64,000 nucleotides of DNA from Clusia tigrina (taxonomy: Eukaryota; Arthropoda; Insecta; Diptera; Clusiidae), in the NCBI GenBank assembly GCA_920105625.2, contig OV050030.1, positions 168,947,315 through 169,011,314 on the forward strand, in the 5' to 3' direction. Each line of letters begins with the position of its first letter. The stretch's first letter is position 1. The translations under genes and the position numbers were made by a program. Of this stretch, positions 53,849 through 64,000 are shown one piece after another. The notes under the pieces were generated by a model. That model searched no databases. It had not been told where the DNA came from and worked only from the letters and a program-made list of their open reading frames with translations.

Positions 53849-56290
53849 ACGACTCGAGGACGAACTCCCCATCGTGCACCAACCGCTATTTTACAGCAGT
53901 ATATAGCGCATGTTGCCTTACGTGCCTTCTCAGCTAGATTGGCTTTCCAATTAGGCTTCAGGGTCGAGAATCAGGCCTAAGTACTTAACGTGTGTGCTCA
54001 AAGAGAGCGGAGTGTCGTTTAGACTAGGCATTGTAAACCTTGGAATTTTGTACTTCCTAGTGAAAGGAATAGTCTCGGTTTTGGATGGGTTAACCACAAG
54101 TTCGAATTCACGACACCAGTTCGACACAATAGAGAGTGAATAGTTAAGTTTTTCGGAAAGTTTTTCGGGGAATTTGCCGGGGGCCGCGATTGCTATGTCG
54201 TCCGCATAGGCTATCAATTTGCATCCAGTAGATTCCAATCTCACCAGTAGAAGCTCTATAAATTTAAGAATGCCAAAAATTAGGTTAAGATTATAGAGTG
54301 CGAAAATACCAGCGTTGGGGCATACATTGTTGAATGCTCCCTCGATGTCCAGAAATAAGGCAAGTGTGAATTCCTTGTACGCCAAGGATTTGTCAACTTG
54401 AGAAATGAGAGAATGAAGTGCTGTTTCAACCGATTTGCCTTTAGAGTAGGCGTTTTGAGATACATAGGGAAAAGAAGGGTAGATCGATGTCCTGATATGT
54501 AGGTCAAGAGCTCTTTCTAGAACCTTAAGATGAAAGGATTTTAGACTTATGGGCCTGTAATCCTTAGGTTTGGTTTGTGAGGCCTTCCCAACTTTTGGGA
54601 TCAGGACGACCCGAGCCGTGCGCCAGCGTAAAAGAATATATTGCAATCTGAGGCTTGCATTATATATTTGTAGCAGCCAAGGTAGGATAATCTCTTCCTC
54701 CATTTGGATATCGGCAGGAATGATACCGTCCGGTCCGGGGGACTTGTATGGCTTAAAGGTTTGAATGGACAAGTCAAGGTGACTTTTTGCCAGTTGGAAT
54801 GTGGGTAGGCTATCAGGACAAACCTGCTCCACCTGGTAGAGTGCTTGATCCGCTGAGGCTAAACTCCCTTGGAAGTTGGTGTCTAGTAGGATATCAAGGG
54901 TTTCGGCGCTTGAGTGAGTCCAGCTGCACTCTGGTTTTTGGATACAGTCAAGGGCTGTGTTAGAGGAGTGGAGAATTTTACGAAGACGGCTAGCCTCGGA
55001 GATCGATTCAATGCTTTCGCAAAATTCCCTCCATGACGCTCGTTTCCCTCGCCTAATGGCGTATTTAAACTCTTTTTGTTTATTTTTGAAAGTTTTCCCC
55101 GTGGTTCGGGAGTGATGCAAGAAATATGAGTGGCTTTTTTAAAAGCTGGGGTCAGATCGTCGACCGCCCGATCATTGTCGGGACAGTTGTGGATAATGGG
55201 GGGAGTCGTTGCTAAGCATGACCCCAGTTTGAGCCGGAAAAGAGGCCAGTTCGTGTTTTTCCTATTGACTGGTTTAAGAGATCCTGTATTGCCTGTAGTC
55301 TCCCTCGAGTCAGTGTCAAAGGTGATATAGCAGTGGTCCGAAAAGAACCACTCCTGTGGGACAAACCAACTGCTTATCATGTTGGAGTAGTTATCGCTGA
55401 CGAGGGTGATGTCAAGCACTTCCTTCCTAGTAATGGCTGAGTTATTTGAAATGATAAAGTCGAAAAGACACTCACCTCGATCATTTGTGCCGGAGCTGCC
55501 CCATATTTCTTGAAGGGCACTGGCATCGGCGCCGATTATTACCGGAATCTGTTTCTGGTGGGCAACCATTTGCTTTAATATGTCTGGTGGCGGAGAGTCG
55601 CCATAGGCATGAGCCATGTTGTTAGAGGAGATCCAGAAGGTCCGTGGACCCATTTCAATGATCATGGCAACATTGTCTTTGTCACTGAATCTAGGGAGTA
55701 AAAGAGCATTATCGCTGTTTTTTACCGGAATGCAGGATCTTGGTTTACCTTGATCCTCGATATTTACCATACGATATCCGTATGCTTTGAGTCCAGAAAC
55801 CCGGTCATTTACGACCCAAGGTTCTTGAACGAGAATGAGCTCCTTCTCTATATCCAAGAGGCGAAGAAGCAGGGCTGCTGAGGCAGTTTTCAAATGCTGA
55901 AGGTTAATCTGTAGTTCCTTCATCATTGTCTGGAAGAGTGATTATAGTGGAATTCAACTCATCCTCTTCGGAGATTGGAGAGATGTGTCCACCAGCCGCA
56001 TCCGTGTCCATGTGGTCGAAGAATTTTCCGACCAGTTCGGAAGTTGAGAAGCGGCTGCTTCTGGTTGTTACGGAGCACATACTCTCGTTGTCACTACCCG
56101 GCAAAGGGGTGAGAGCCGGGCCCGAGCAACTAGGCTCTTTGGCAGTGGCTCGTGGGACAGCACCAGCTGGGGGAGGCTGTTGGGGGGCTTGGGCATCGCA
56201 CTTCTATCTAACAGCCAAGCAGCTTTGCGCTCCCTGGATTCGGCTATTATCACATCAGAAGCCGTAAAGAACTGCCGCAAATCTTTAGAC
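53846..56290 (-). mobile_element. LOA-clade LINE, 3' truncated, with ORF1 end, endonuclease and RT
   Basis: Reading minus: ORF1 C-terminus (about 56280-55904, FSTSELVGKFFDHMDTDAAG), ORF2 endonuclease (55926-54883) and RT (55120-53951, with further readable codons to 53846). ORF1 and ORF2 overlap by about 23 bp in different frames. It ends against gypsy RNase H at 53846 with no 3' tail, so the junction is not an ordinary LINE end. Confidence 0.8.
53951..55926 (-). pseudogene. LOA-clade ORF2: endonuclease and reverse transcriptase
   Basis: ATG at 55926 (MMKELQINLQHLKTASAALL) opens an AP endonuclease with LVQEPW, VIIGADASALQEIWGSSGTN, RGECLFDFI and FSDHCYITF. A frameshift at about 55.06-55.13 kb leads to the RT frame: RGKRASWREFCESIE, FKPYKSPGPDGIIPADIQ, DYRPISLKSFHLKVLERALD, QNAYSKGKSVETAL, LALFLDIEGAFNNVCPNAG (motif A) and CKLIAYADDIAIAAPG (motif C). 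Motif B (PQGGVLSPLLW) is missing between IFGILKFIE and LLLVRLE, an in-frame deletion that inactivates the enzyme. The protein would nick target DNA and reverse-transcribe the LINE RNA there. Confidence 0.85.
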
Positions 56291-56439
56291 GAGAGCTAAG
56301 CAGACCTGTCTGCATCTGCGCTGGGTTCCCGGTCACAGAGATATTCCAGGGAACTGTAAGCCGGATGAGCTTACCCATGAGGGTACTATCATACCGATTG
56401 AACAAGATAAGTCGAACTTCGATGTTCCTATTGCCACAT

Positions 56440-56890
56440 ATAAGCTCTTAGTAAATACAATATCCTTGTGTATCCAAAAGCCAGAGATAAATGTCAAGCG
56501 TTCTTAAGGACCTAGTTGCTCTAAATAGACAAAGTATAGGTTCCGTGATTCGCATCCTAACGGGACACTGGACTCTAGGCACACACGGGTGATGACTGGG
56601 GATTGCCTCTAACGACTTATGCAGGAGTTGCATGGACGAGGAGGAAGAAGACTCCGTAGCACACCTGTTGTAGAGGAAGCGCATTTTCCTAGGCGACTAC
56701 TTTCTTGGCTCTTTTGGTAATATCTCAAAAAAAAAAAGATTAGCTCCATCAACTGCTTCATTAGAAGCTCGAAATGGCTGTACCTTTGAAAGGGATGGGA
56801 CTTGAGGTCTCATGCGGTATCACAGAGGGTCAATGTTGGCCTAAGTGCGATCTTCGGGCGGCCGCCCTTCCTACCTAGCTACCATCTGTA
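56440..56890 (+). pseudogene. LOA-clade LINE 3' fragment, opposite strand
   Basis: Plus strand: DLVALNRQSIGSVIRILTGH, WTLGTHG, CRSCMDEEEEDSVAHLL and GDYFLGSFGNI, the C-terminal zinc region of LOA ORF2, with a few stops. It is followed by a 3' untranslated stretch containing GGCCTAAGTGCGATCTTCGG and CCGCCCTTCCTACC near 56.84-56.88 kb, typical of insect LINE 3' ends. Lies head to head with the LINE at 53846-56290. Confidence 0.7.
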
Positions 56891-57500
56891 ATTTTCTTTC
56901 TTCTACCTTTTCATTTGGTTTTGTTTTTCATAGGGTAATATTTTTCGTTTATTGAGTGATTCCGCTACTCCGCTATGGCCCCGGGGCTAGCAAACATTCA
57001 TACAACCCGTTTTGCAATGCTGGCAGACCTGCCGCAAAAAAAACCGTGAGATACAACAGAATAACAACACATATTACACATTTCCGGAACTTCTTACAAT
57101 CAAACAAAATTCTGAACATATGTACATATTGAAGCTACCAATACTAGTAGATATTATCGCAGTTTTCATGCTTTGATGTATACAAGTCCCTTCTAATAGA
57201 GTAAAGATGTAGAAAAAGTTACTGATATCCGAGATGGCAACTTACTATGACTTGCTAAATATAAAATAGCCGCTGAGAAATGAATAGCAGCCAAATTGCT
57301 TCATGGCATTTGCTCTATCAACGCTAAATACCATACCAATCTAAATAAAGTCAAAGGGACAATATATGCGCCATTCCAAAACTCCGTCGATGAAAATGAA
57401 ATAATCCAGGAATTATCTTCCTAGGGTGTCACATCGATAAAAAATGTGTCACAACACAAAACTATCGATGGCAAATGAATCCCAAATCCCAAAAAATTAT
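56891..57500. other. No gene seen
   Basis: Unassigned sequence; a few short repeats of ATCGAT near 57.43-57.47 kb. No coding signal. Confidence 0.5.
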
Positions 57501-57504
57501 AATT

Positions 57505-57600
57505 GTGTTTCTAATTATAAATAAATAAATAAATAAAAATTTTTTTATTTACAATTTGTAGATAGCGATAGCTACCAGGGCCTTCAGCTCAATATATATT
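57505..57600 (-). repeat. I-clade LINE 3' tail remnant
   Basis: Minus strand AGCTGAAGGCCCTGGTAGCTATCGCT followed by AAATAAATAAATAAAT-type tail; compare AGCCGATAGCCCTCGCAGCTAGAGCT plus tail at 3840-3935. No RT sequence upstream of it. Confidence 0.5.
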
Positions 57601-57983
57601 ATATTGTATACTCGTATATAAATATATTTGTGAGAAAGTAATATTTTTAAAAAAAATGTTAGGCTAGGATGGTATGGATGGGTCGGGCTCTCTTGGCAGA
57701 GGGGATGAAGAATGCGTCCGGCTGCGGATACAAAGGAGAATGGTCAGTTTTTTATCTGTGCTTCCTTCATAAATGTTGTGTGGTTTTGTTCTTATTTCTT
57801 CTATTCTACATAAAATTGTTTCTCGATTATATGTCCTTACGGGTTGTTTTTTAAACTGTCAAGAAATGTATTTATACCTTTAATGAGATATTCTAGTTCA
57901 GCCATTTACTGGTTAAGTTTTTGTCTCTTTTTTAATACAAGAATCTGAATTTCCCTTTTTCTTTTCGTCTCTAGGGGCTTCAT
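57601..57983. other. No gene seen
   Basis: AT-rich. Minus strand may continue the possible gag (weak, Lys-rich short frames near 57.86-57.98 kb). Confidence 0.35.
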
Positions 57984-58427
57984 TTAGTTTGAAATAGAGC
58001 TGTGAAAGTTTCTTCCTATACTGGTATTTTTTCCACCACGGATCTTCTTTTTGTCAAGCTGTAGTAGTGGTGGAGTAGACACCCTATTGGGTTGTTTCTG
58101 ATGGCGAAGAACTTGCTCAATGGTGCATGATTGCGGACCAAGATTCTTAGGGGTTGGTTTGTGCTCCGGGGTTTCTTTTGCTATGGCTTTTATTGGCGTA
58201 CGAACATACGGGATATTGAAGTAAGTGGTCAAAAACTTCATTGCCCTCCTTATGTGCGATATTATTTGGAATCCTTCTTCGTGTTTCAGCAGGCTCTTTT
58301 TTAAGACATAAAACTTTGGGCAGAATGAACACAGGATGACGACAATTCCTGTTTGGACCTTAAAATTTGGTTTGGAATCTTCCTTCTGGAGATGGACATG
58401 GCAGAAATTGCGTATCATTATGATCAT
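57984..58427 (-). CDS. Possible gag N-terminal frame (147 aa), family unrecognised
   Basis: Uninterrupted minus-strand frame beginning near RNFCHVHLQKEDSKPNF. Contains ISHIRRAMKFLTTYFNIPYV and a Lys/Pro-rich segment (AKETPEHKPTPKNLGPQSC, then EQVLRHQKQPNRVS). About 85 bp after the primer site, so positioned as gag. No capsid motif or zinc knuckle. Basic overall. Confidence 0.4.
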   Translation of the reverse strand: MIIMIRNFCHVHLQKEDSKPNFKVQTGIVVILCSFCPKFYVLKKSLLKHEEGFQIISHIRRAMKFLTTYFNIPYVRTPIKAIAKETPEHKPTPKNLGPQSCTIEQVLRHQKQPNRVSTPPLLQLDKKKIRGGKNTSIGRNFHSSISN

Positions 58428-58511
58428 TCATCACGTTGATCTTCGAAGGGTTTTAATCATAGCCAAGGTTTCTTTAATCGTGGACACAAGTTAATTCAGA
58501 GGTGCCAATTC

Positions 58512-58529
58512 AGTTTGGCAGAATCTCCA
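58512..58529 (-). promoter_or_regulatory. Primer-binding site, tRNA-Arg type (worn)
   Basis: Minus strand TGGAGATTCTGCCAAACT, two mismatches from the site at 28512-28529, directly after the LTR end TACA. Confidence 0.6.
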
Positions 58530-59041
58530 TGTAATGTTTGTAGTTCAGCTTTGTTTGCAAAAGAACGCCTATGCAACCAAAGTGAATTGGTCATTGTGGG
58601 CTGTATTATTATACAGCAGAGTCGGTATCGCTTATATGCAGGCGTACAACAAAATATTTCATAGCCAGTTTCGCTAAATAAGAACTACACCAATCCAAGA
58701 GTTTGGTTTCATTAAATCTGGATCTTTATTGACAAATTATGTTGGATTTCCAAACTGAATTTCCAAAAGATCGATATTTCCAAGCGCAAGCTCATAGTAT
58801 TCTGTTGAATACGCAAGTTAATTGTCACTCAAAGCGTTACAATTAAGTACGGTCAGCGCACCCAAAGTAATGAGAAACTCCTCGGGTACGTTGCCCTGCT
58901 TAGAGAGCTGTACTTTCGCATTTGAACTTTCCACGATCAGTGGACGCGCGTATGTTTGTTTACAGAGCTTTCGTGAGTTTGAGTATGTACATCTATGTGT
59001 GTATAATGATTATTTAATGTTATATGTGGCTGTACACTACA
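58530..59041 (-). repeat. mdg1/412-like LTR (512 bp)
   Basis: Minus strand TGTAGTGTACAGCCACAT to CATTACA; TG..CA ends and a primer site beyond. Only one copy is seen in the window. Confidence 0.65.
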
Positions 59042-60140
59042 CTAGGTATAATATCATTTGAGTGTGGAAGTTAATACTAATGCGGGAGGGAATCAGTACT
59101 CACCTTCCCTACCCCGCTTACAAACCATTCGAAGCACCGCCACTCGCAACAGCTATGGCAATGAAGGATGCAGAGCTGACACGTCCACAGGTTCCACTAA
59201 TTAGAATTCCGCAGTTATTACTCTGATTTTCCAAACATAGTTATGTTTGGTTGAAATATATATTTTTATTTTTAATTCAATTTATAGCTATTACAATAGT
59301 TACTGCAGTTTCTGGCAATTTCGATTTCCCATTCAATTATTAATTTACTTAGATTAGCATTCAGTCCACACTTATTTCAAATTCAATAGTGTAAATTCAC
59401 AATCTATTTTTAATTATTGATTACAATTTTAATTAAATCAATTTAGGTGAAGACGTTGCCGAATCCCAAATACGCAAGCTTTCCGTTTCCAGCCTCGTTT
59501 TCGGCAGCTGCCCTCGATTATGATACCACGCGCACATCACCCCAGCCCGGTGACAGACAGCTTGCATATTCGACTAGTTCCTTCCAGCTTATCTTTTCTG
59601 ATGATTCCATTAGCGTGTTTACGGCTTTGGCGAGTTACCGGATTTGATTTTGCGTTGCTGTGTTTATTTCAATCTGCTGCTAATGGCTACCTACTGACTA
59701 TTCCTGTACTGCAGTCATCGGCATCTGGGGTACCTGCAATGAATGATGTTGATGCTATGGGCGTGTCGGTGAGAGACCTCAAATATGTTCAATAGACACC
59801 TGATATGTTTGATGTCAGTTACGAGGAGTTTGCGGACGTGTGACACGTGGAAGTAATCTGAGACCTTATTCATTTCATTCAGCGTTTGACGCTAGTCAAT
59901 AAGATTGGAGGTGTGAGTCAGGTATCCTTTATCAGAGTGGTGGCGACGCTTCACCCTGATATGGGAACATAGTAAGATAGTGTATAGTTATCGATACTGG
60001 CCTTGAGGACACCAAAGCATGCAATTAACCTACAAAATAATTTGTAATGAATAGTTAATTCCCGACGATAGGATAGGTATGGAAAGCTGGTATTAAATAT
60101 TGTGTTTTTGTGGTTTTGAATCTTTGCTAATAGTAACTAT
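59042..60140. other. No recognisable gene; possibly degenerate env downstream of the integrase
   Basis: Minus strand has short broken frames; plus-strand frames at 59447-59795 are Ser/Ala-rich and look like chance. Nothing supportable. Confidence 0.4.
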
Positions 60141-60163
60141 AAGTTATAGGGGTTTATATTTCG

Positions 60164-60700
60164 TTATCGCAAATTATCCTTGAGAACTATCCTGCTGTTC
60201 ACGAGGATGCTCGACACGACGTCAGTTGTAGAGTTTCTGAATCTTGTTGCCCAGACTCTTATTTGCCTTGACCTAAATGGGGTTCTTGATTCCAAGGGTC
60301 TCTTGCGTCGCGCACGGTTATGGTATTTGTGTTTATTGGGCTTGCGTCTAGTCTCCCTCATGTCCTCCAAGATGAAGTGGAGAATGTCGACACAATACCT
60401 GGAGATTGTTAGAAGCATCAGCTCATCAATGTTGTCAGAATGCAGCGTGCTGTATCTGATGAGGTACTGTGAAAACGCTCCACCTGACCATTGGAGGTAC
60501 TGTACAGTGGTGGTACAGCGTAGATGATCTTGATCAGCATTTTTACTGTATGCGAAATCAGTGACATCTCGCTATCGCACACAACAATTCGTGTATTTCT
60601 GAAGATAATAGGTTTCACCAAAGCAGACCTTTGAGAACTTGTCTGATGGCCTGCCGTGGAGTAAATATTATCATGCATAATTTTCCCAGGGTGCGTTGGA
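60164..60700 (-). pseudogene. Gypsy-type integrase fragment
   Basis: Minus frame 60678-60418 includes TRIVVCDSEMSLISHTVKML (second Asp region) and STSNGQVERFHSTSSDTARC (catalytic Glu in VERFH), and 60418-60164 carries a basic tail ending VNSRIVLKDNLR, like the C-terminal end of gypsy integrases. A frameshift lies near 60.42 kb. Different family from those at 41-53 kb. Confidence 0.7.
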
Positions 60701-60889
60701 ATAGGAGTCTTTCCGATTTCTACCTTAGCTTTTTTTATCTCCAGTTATTTAACTACAATCAGTCCAGCTGGACATTCAGTACTTCTTACATTATATTGGG
60801 TTATCAACATTTGTATGAATATTCAGTAGCATTATATACATTAAGTACATTATTTTAACCAACCTAGATTTCATATATATAAATTTCAT

Positions 60890-62085
60890 TCAGGATATCA
60901 TGATATTTGTTTTTTGTTTAATTTAATCTTATTTAGTATTTAATCTTAGCGGGTACATATCTTTTTAATCTTCGCGCGCTGGTATCGCTGTATATCAAAT
61001 CTAACGCCAGGTTGTCAGGATGGACTCTGAGACGTTTGCGATATGAGTGGCTACATTTTATGATTTCATCATTTACTTTTCGGATGTTTAGATCGCTATG
61101 AATGATGTCGTTGTTGACATATCAAGGGGCATTAGCACACAGTCGTATAACTTTTGATTGGAATGGTTGTATGATGTGCCAGTTTGACTTGGTTGCTGAT
61201 CCCTCAATTTGAATACCATGGTTTCAGTATTACCCTGTATATCAGGACTTTATTTTCAAGTGTTAGGGCCGACCTTCCGCCGAAAGCTGGAACAGTGCCC
61301 TAAGCGTTAGTTCAAGTTGTTTTCGTTTGGAGAAGATGTGACAGCGCCAAGTAAAGTGCCGATCCAGGTGCACCCCAAGGTATTCTGCATGGTCTGCTTG
61401 TGGCAATTGGTAGTTATTTAGTGTCACTAAAGGCAAGTAACTGCACATAGGGTAAAAGTCGTTTGCACTGATTTTATTGCATTTGCTTTTTTGCCACTTG
61501 TCTAGCCATAAGTCGATTTGCTTTAGGTTCGCCTGCAAATGCTTCGAAGCTATCTCAGGGTTTTTGTTGCTGGCCATTTCAACAGTATCATTTGCGAAAA
61601 CTGCGGTGTATGTGGTGTCAATGAGAGGCAGATCAGCCGTGAATAGTTTGTAGAACACAGATCCTAAAGCGCTCCCTGGTGGAACACCAGCTTTGATTTG
61701 ATAAAGGGACGTTATGACGCTGTTCACTTTGACCATGAAGAATCTGCTTCCCAAGTAGGACTTAAATATGGCAAAGTACTGATAGGGTAAATGCATTTTC
61801 CATTTGTACAACAAGCCTTGTTTCCACATTTTGTCGAATGCTTGGGTGATATCCACGATTGCGGCTGAACGGTATTCTCTGTTTTCTAGTGCATTCTGTG
61901 CAAATGCATATTCTCGTACTCGGTTTATTCGCTCTATCATAGCGTGATGCTTTCGGAATCCAAATTATTGGGAAGGTGTAAGCTGTTTTGACTCAATGAT
62001 TGGGAGCAGTCGCTTCAAAAGCAGTTTCTCAAACACTTTAGATAGTATCGGAATAAAGCTTATTGGTGTGGTTGGGAACCCCTGT
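60890..62085 (-). pseudogene. Jockey-clade LINE reverse transcriptase and C-terminus
   Basis: Minus strand from 62085: ISFIPILSKVFEKLLLKRLL and IWIPKAS-like traces, then the frame 61940-61263: AAIVDITQAFDKMWKQGLLY (motif A), IKAGVPPGSALGSVFYKLFT (motif B, PQGS changed to PPGS), YTAVFANDTVEMASNKN (motif C, FADD changed to FAND), EYLGVHLDRHFTWRCHI. The C-terminus in broken frames runs to about 60965 and an A-rich 3' end to about 60890. 5' truncated at 62085. The FAND change alone would abolish catalysis. Confidence 0.8.
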
Positions 62086-62424
62086 TTAGTATTTATATAT
62101 TTAAGAAAAGAGTTCCGTTCTAACTATATGTATTTTAAATTGTCATTTATTTGTAAGCATACGCAATTTCTTTTTGTAAGTTTGCGGTATTTGTTTTCAT
62201 TTCTGTCAACGTGTCAATCGCCTTATCTCTGGTACACATGTTCGAGTTTGACTTTAGTCGTCGACCAGCAGCAACAGGTGAAGGTTTTAATTTATTTTAA
62301 TTCTCTATGTAATACTGTAGTTTTTCAGAAATAAACCAGGAAATATACTGGATAAAAAGACACATTTTTCTTGTATTAAATTCGCCAGCGGGTTGACGAC
62401 TAATCCTTATTTCGCATTGTCAAG
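62086..62424. other. Unassigned, AT-rich; possible LTR end before BEL fragment
   Basis: No frames. AATAAACC at 62331 and the boundary near ATTCGCCAGCGGGTTGACG could be a BEL/Pao LTR edge, not demonstrated. Confidence 0.3.
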
Positions 62425-63425
62425 GTGCCCAGGTGCGAGAAACATCACTGCGGAACTGGTGACTTTAGTTTTAGCCACGTTCCTGAGGTAAATCGATATG
62501 ACAACACCGGTGAGACTACCGGCAAGCGTATCAAGTGGGCAGTTTGCGCGGCTTCTTTGCACCCATATGCGACAGGCACACATTGCAGCGAGTGGCTAAT
62601 AAAATTAGCCAACGTAATCTGCACGGTGTACGATGGATGGCATGCCGCCGAATCACAACGCCAACCCAGGAGCCCAATATGCCAGGGCCAACATAGGCCA
62701 ACCGAATGTAAGCAGTTCAGCGCACTTCCAGTGTCAAAGAGGTGGGCGGAAGCAAAGCGACGTCATTTTTGCTTCGGGTGTCTCAGTGTTGGACATGGTT
62801 CACGCAATTGCCAACGGCGCAAACCGTGTGCCATCGACGGATGTAAAAGAATTCACCACAAATTGTTGCACGAAACTGGAAATGCTACCGACGAGTCGCC
62901 AAATGAGTCAACTCCGCCTCAAGACCGTACCAGACGCGAGTCCATCGCCGAACTATGTAAAGGTCTTAGCACACGGGCACAGCCAGTGTCGGTTAGTCAT
63001 CAGCAGGGTGATACAGGTGCAGCGGTTCTTAGTTGCAGTAACGATATTGCCGATGGAAAGCTGCTCTTTCGAATCGTGCCAGTCGTTCTTAATGCGAACC
63101 GAAGTGCATCGAGACATATGCGCTTTTTGACGTGGGTTCCTCAATATCAATGGTTGACAGCGGTCTATTTGAAGAACTTGGATTGCATGGCCGAGATCAA
63201 CGCTTGAATTAACAGAGGTTCGGAGGACGTGCAGCACAGGAGCCAGCCGTCGTGGTGGATTTCCTCATCAGTGGTGCCGGTATGCAAAAGAAGCACAGAT
63301 TGCGGAACGTATATGGTCTGTCAAATTTACAATTGCCGTCTCAAAGCTTGAACAAAGCAGACATGAGCTGCTACGATACACACATGAAGAAGCTGCCAGT
63401 ACAACCATATACACAAGACCGAGGC
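62425..63425 (+). pseudogene. BEL/Pao gag end and protease fragment
   Basis: Frame 62425-63207 (opens with GTG, so it began upstream) has ECKQFSALPVSKRWAEAKRR, HFCFGCLSVGHGSRNC and CAIDGCKRIHHKLLHE, the diagnostic BEL gag double zinc knuckle. Next comes ADGKLLFRIVPVVLN, the entry to the protease; after a frameshift the active-site region reads FDVGSSISMV, with DxGSS. It continues in another frame with LRNVYGLSNLQLPSQSLNKA and HMKKLPVQPYTQ, which follow the protease in BEL pol. Different family from 15835-22331. Confidence 0.8.
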
Positions 63426-64000
63426 ATCTTGGTTTCGAGCCGCAGAGTATTGGAGGTAGTGGAAAGAAGATTTGGTAGATGTGCCATAACCACGATTCCA
63501 CAACTCAAGTACCTAGGAGTGTGGATAGACGCGCGCCTTACCTTCAAAGAACATCTGCGGCGCGTGGCAGCTAAGGCAGCAAACACATGTTCTCTCCTAT
63601 GTAGAATAATGCCCAACGTGGGAGGACCCAGGCAGTGGAAAAGGCGACTCATCGCCGGGGTTGTCAGATCCATTATTCTCTATGGAGCGCCAATATGGGC
63701 CGAAAACGCGGGAGTGAAGGCTTACGTCCGCACCATTGAGGCAGCATACAGGAGAAGTGCACTACGAGTGATCTCCGCATACCGCACCGTATCCACAGAT
63801 GCCACCTTGGTAACAGCCGGCATGATTCCCGTGAACCTGCTAGCGAAAGAAGCGATGAACCTCTACCACGCCAAAGGGACACACGCGACAAATGTACAGG
63901 AGCTCTTGGAAATTGGAAAGCGGAAGACCCTTCAAGAGTGGCAAGCCCAGTGGGATACTTCTACAAATGGCCGCTGGACAAGAAGGCTGATCCCCAACAT
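63426..64000 (+). pseudogene. R1-clade LINE RT C-terminal part, running off the right edge
   Basis: From about 63426 the frame reads LVSSRRVLEVVERRFGRCAI, then LKYLGVWIDARLTFKEHLRR, MPNVGGPRQWKRRLIAGVVR, SIILYGAPIWAENAG and NGRWTRRLIPNI at the very end, the thumb and connection of R1-like RTs. Open for nearly 200 codons to the window end with no stop. 5' truncated and fused in frame to BEL sequence. Confidence 0.85.

Larger units (their letters stand above)
57984..59041 (-). mobile_element. mdg1/412-like 5' end: LTR, primer site, possible gag
   Basis: LTR 58530-59041, primer site 58512-58529, and a 147-codon frame 58427-57984 in the position of gag. The LTR start (TGTAGTGTACAG) and primer type match the element at 24943-29107, but the LTR bodies are not alignable by eye, so it is a different family of the same clade. 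No pol follows; the next identifiable sequence is an I-clade tail. Confidence 0.6.

Noticed and set aside
59100..59170. Possible exon with a GTGAGT donor on the minus strand
   Set aside because: The frame has a stop within about 16 codons and no acceptor or partner exon could be identified.

Overview
This window is eukaryotic, AT-rich, intron-bearing repeat DNA from an insect, most likely a higher dipteran such as a tephritid fruit fly. The inference rests on the repeat families present: errantivirus-like gypsy, mdg1/412-like, copia and BEL/Pao LTR elements, and Jockey, I, R1 and LOA-clade LINEs. Three primer-binding sites read as complements of Ser, Lys and Arg tRNAs. I see no complete ordinary host gene, no RNA gene and nothing bacterial. 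Nearly every coding trace is a retroelement relic with stops and frameshifts.

Layout. 1-2.7 kb: 5' LTR, Ser-type primer site and gag of a minus-strand gypsy-like element inserted into a Jockey ORF1 (2.7-3.5 kb). 3.6-8.6 kb: a decayed I-clade LINE (minus) between two ~220-bp direct repeats. 8.7-15.8 kb: fragments of the same gypsy-like family, including a long degenerate plus-strand copy. 15.8-22.3 kb: a near-complete BEL/Pao element (minus) whose gag is split by a solo LTR with a clean 4-bp target duplication. 22.4-23.5 kb: R1 and copia fragments. 24.4-35.7 kb: a nest. A plus-strand errantivirus-like gypsy relic (leader, gag/protease, RT/RNase H, integrase, env) is interrupted by an mdg1/412-like element (24,943-29,107, target duplication GTTT) and by a copia relic (about 29.9-32.7 kb).

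Two loci stand out. First, the mdg1/412-like element carries, between its gag start and its RNase H remnant, an intronless reverse-transcribed copy of a host gene of the PP1 inhibitor (PPP1R14/CPI-17-like) family, with a 3' A-tract. Both LTRs and a matching 4-bp duplication bound it, so it looks like host-gene capture by an LTR retrotransposon. Second, at 36.1-39.2 kb there is an almost undamaged DNA transposon of the Transib/RAG1-like type, with a ~670-685-residue open transposase and a left terminus reading CACAGTG, the RSS heptamer sequence.

39.3-56.9 kb alternates LOA-clade LINE pieces with errantivirus-like blocks, two of which (41,698-44,870 and 50,388-53,560) are nearly identical over ~3.2 kb and both contain LTR, Lys-type primer site, integrase and an env start. 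57-64 kb holds an I-clade 3' tail, an mdg1/412-like LTR with primer site and possible gag, a gypsy integrase piece, a Jockey RT piece, and at the right edge a BEL gag/protease fragment fused in frame to an R1-clade RT that runs off the window. Most elements are dead; the Transib transposase is the only long intact reading frame.
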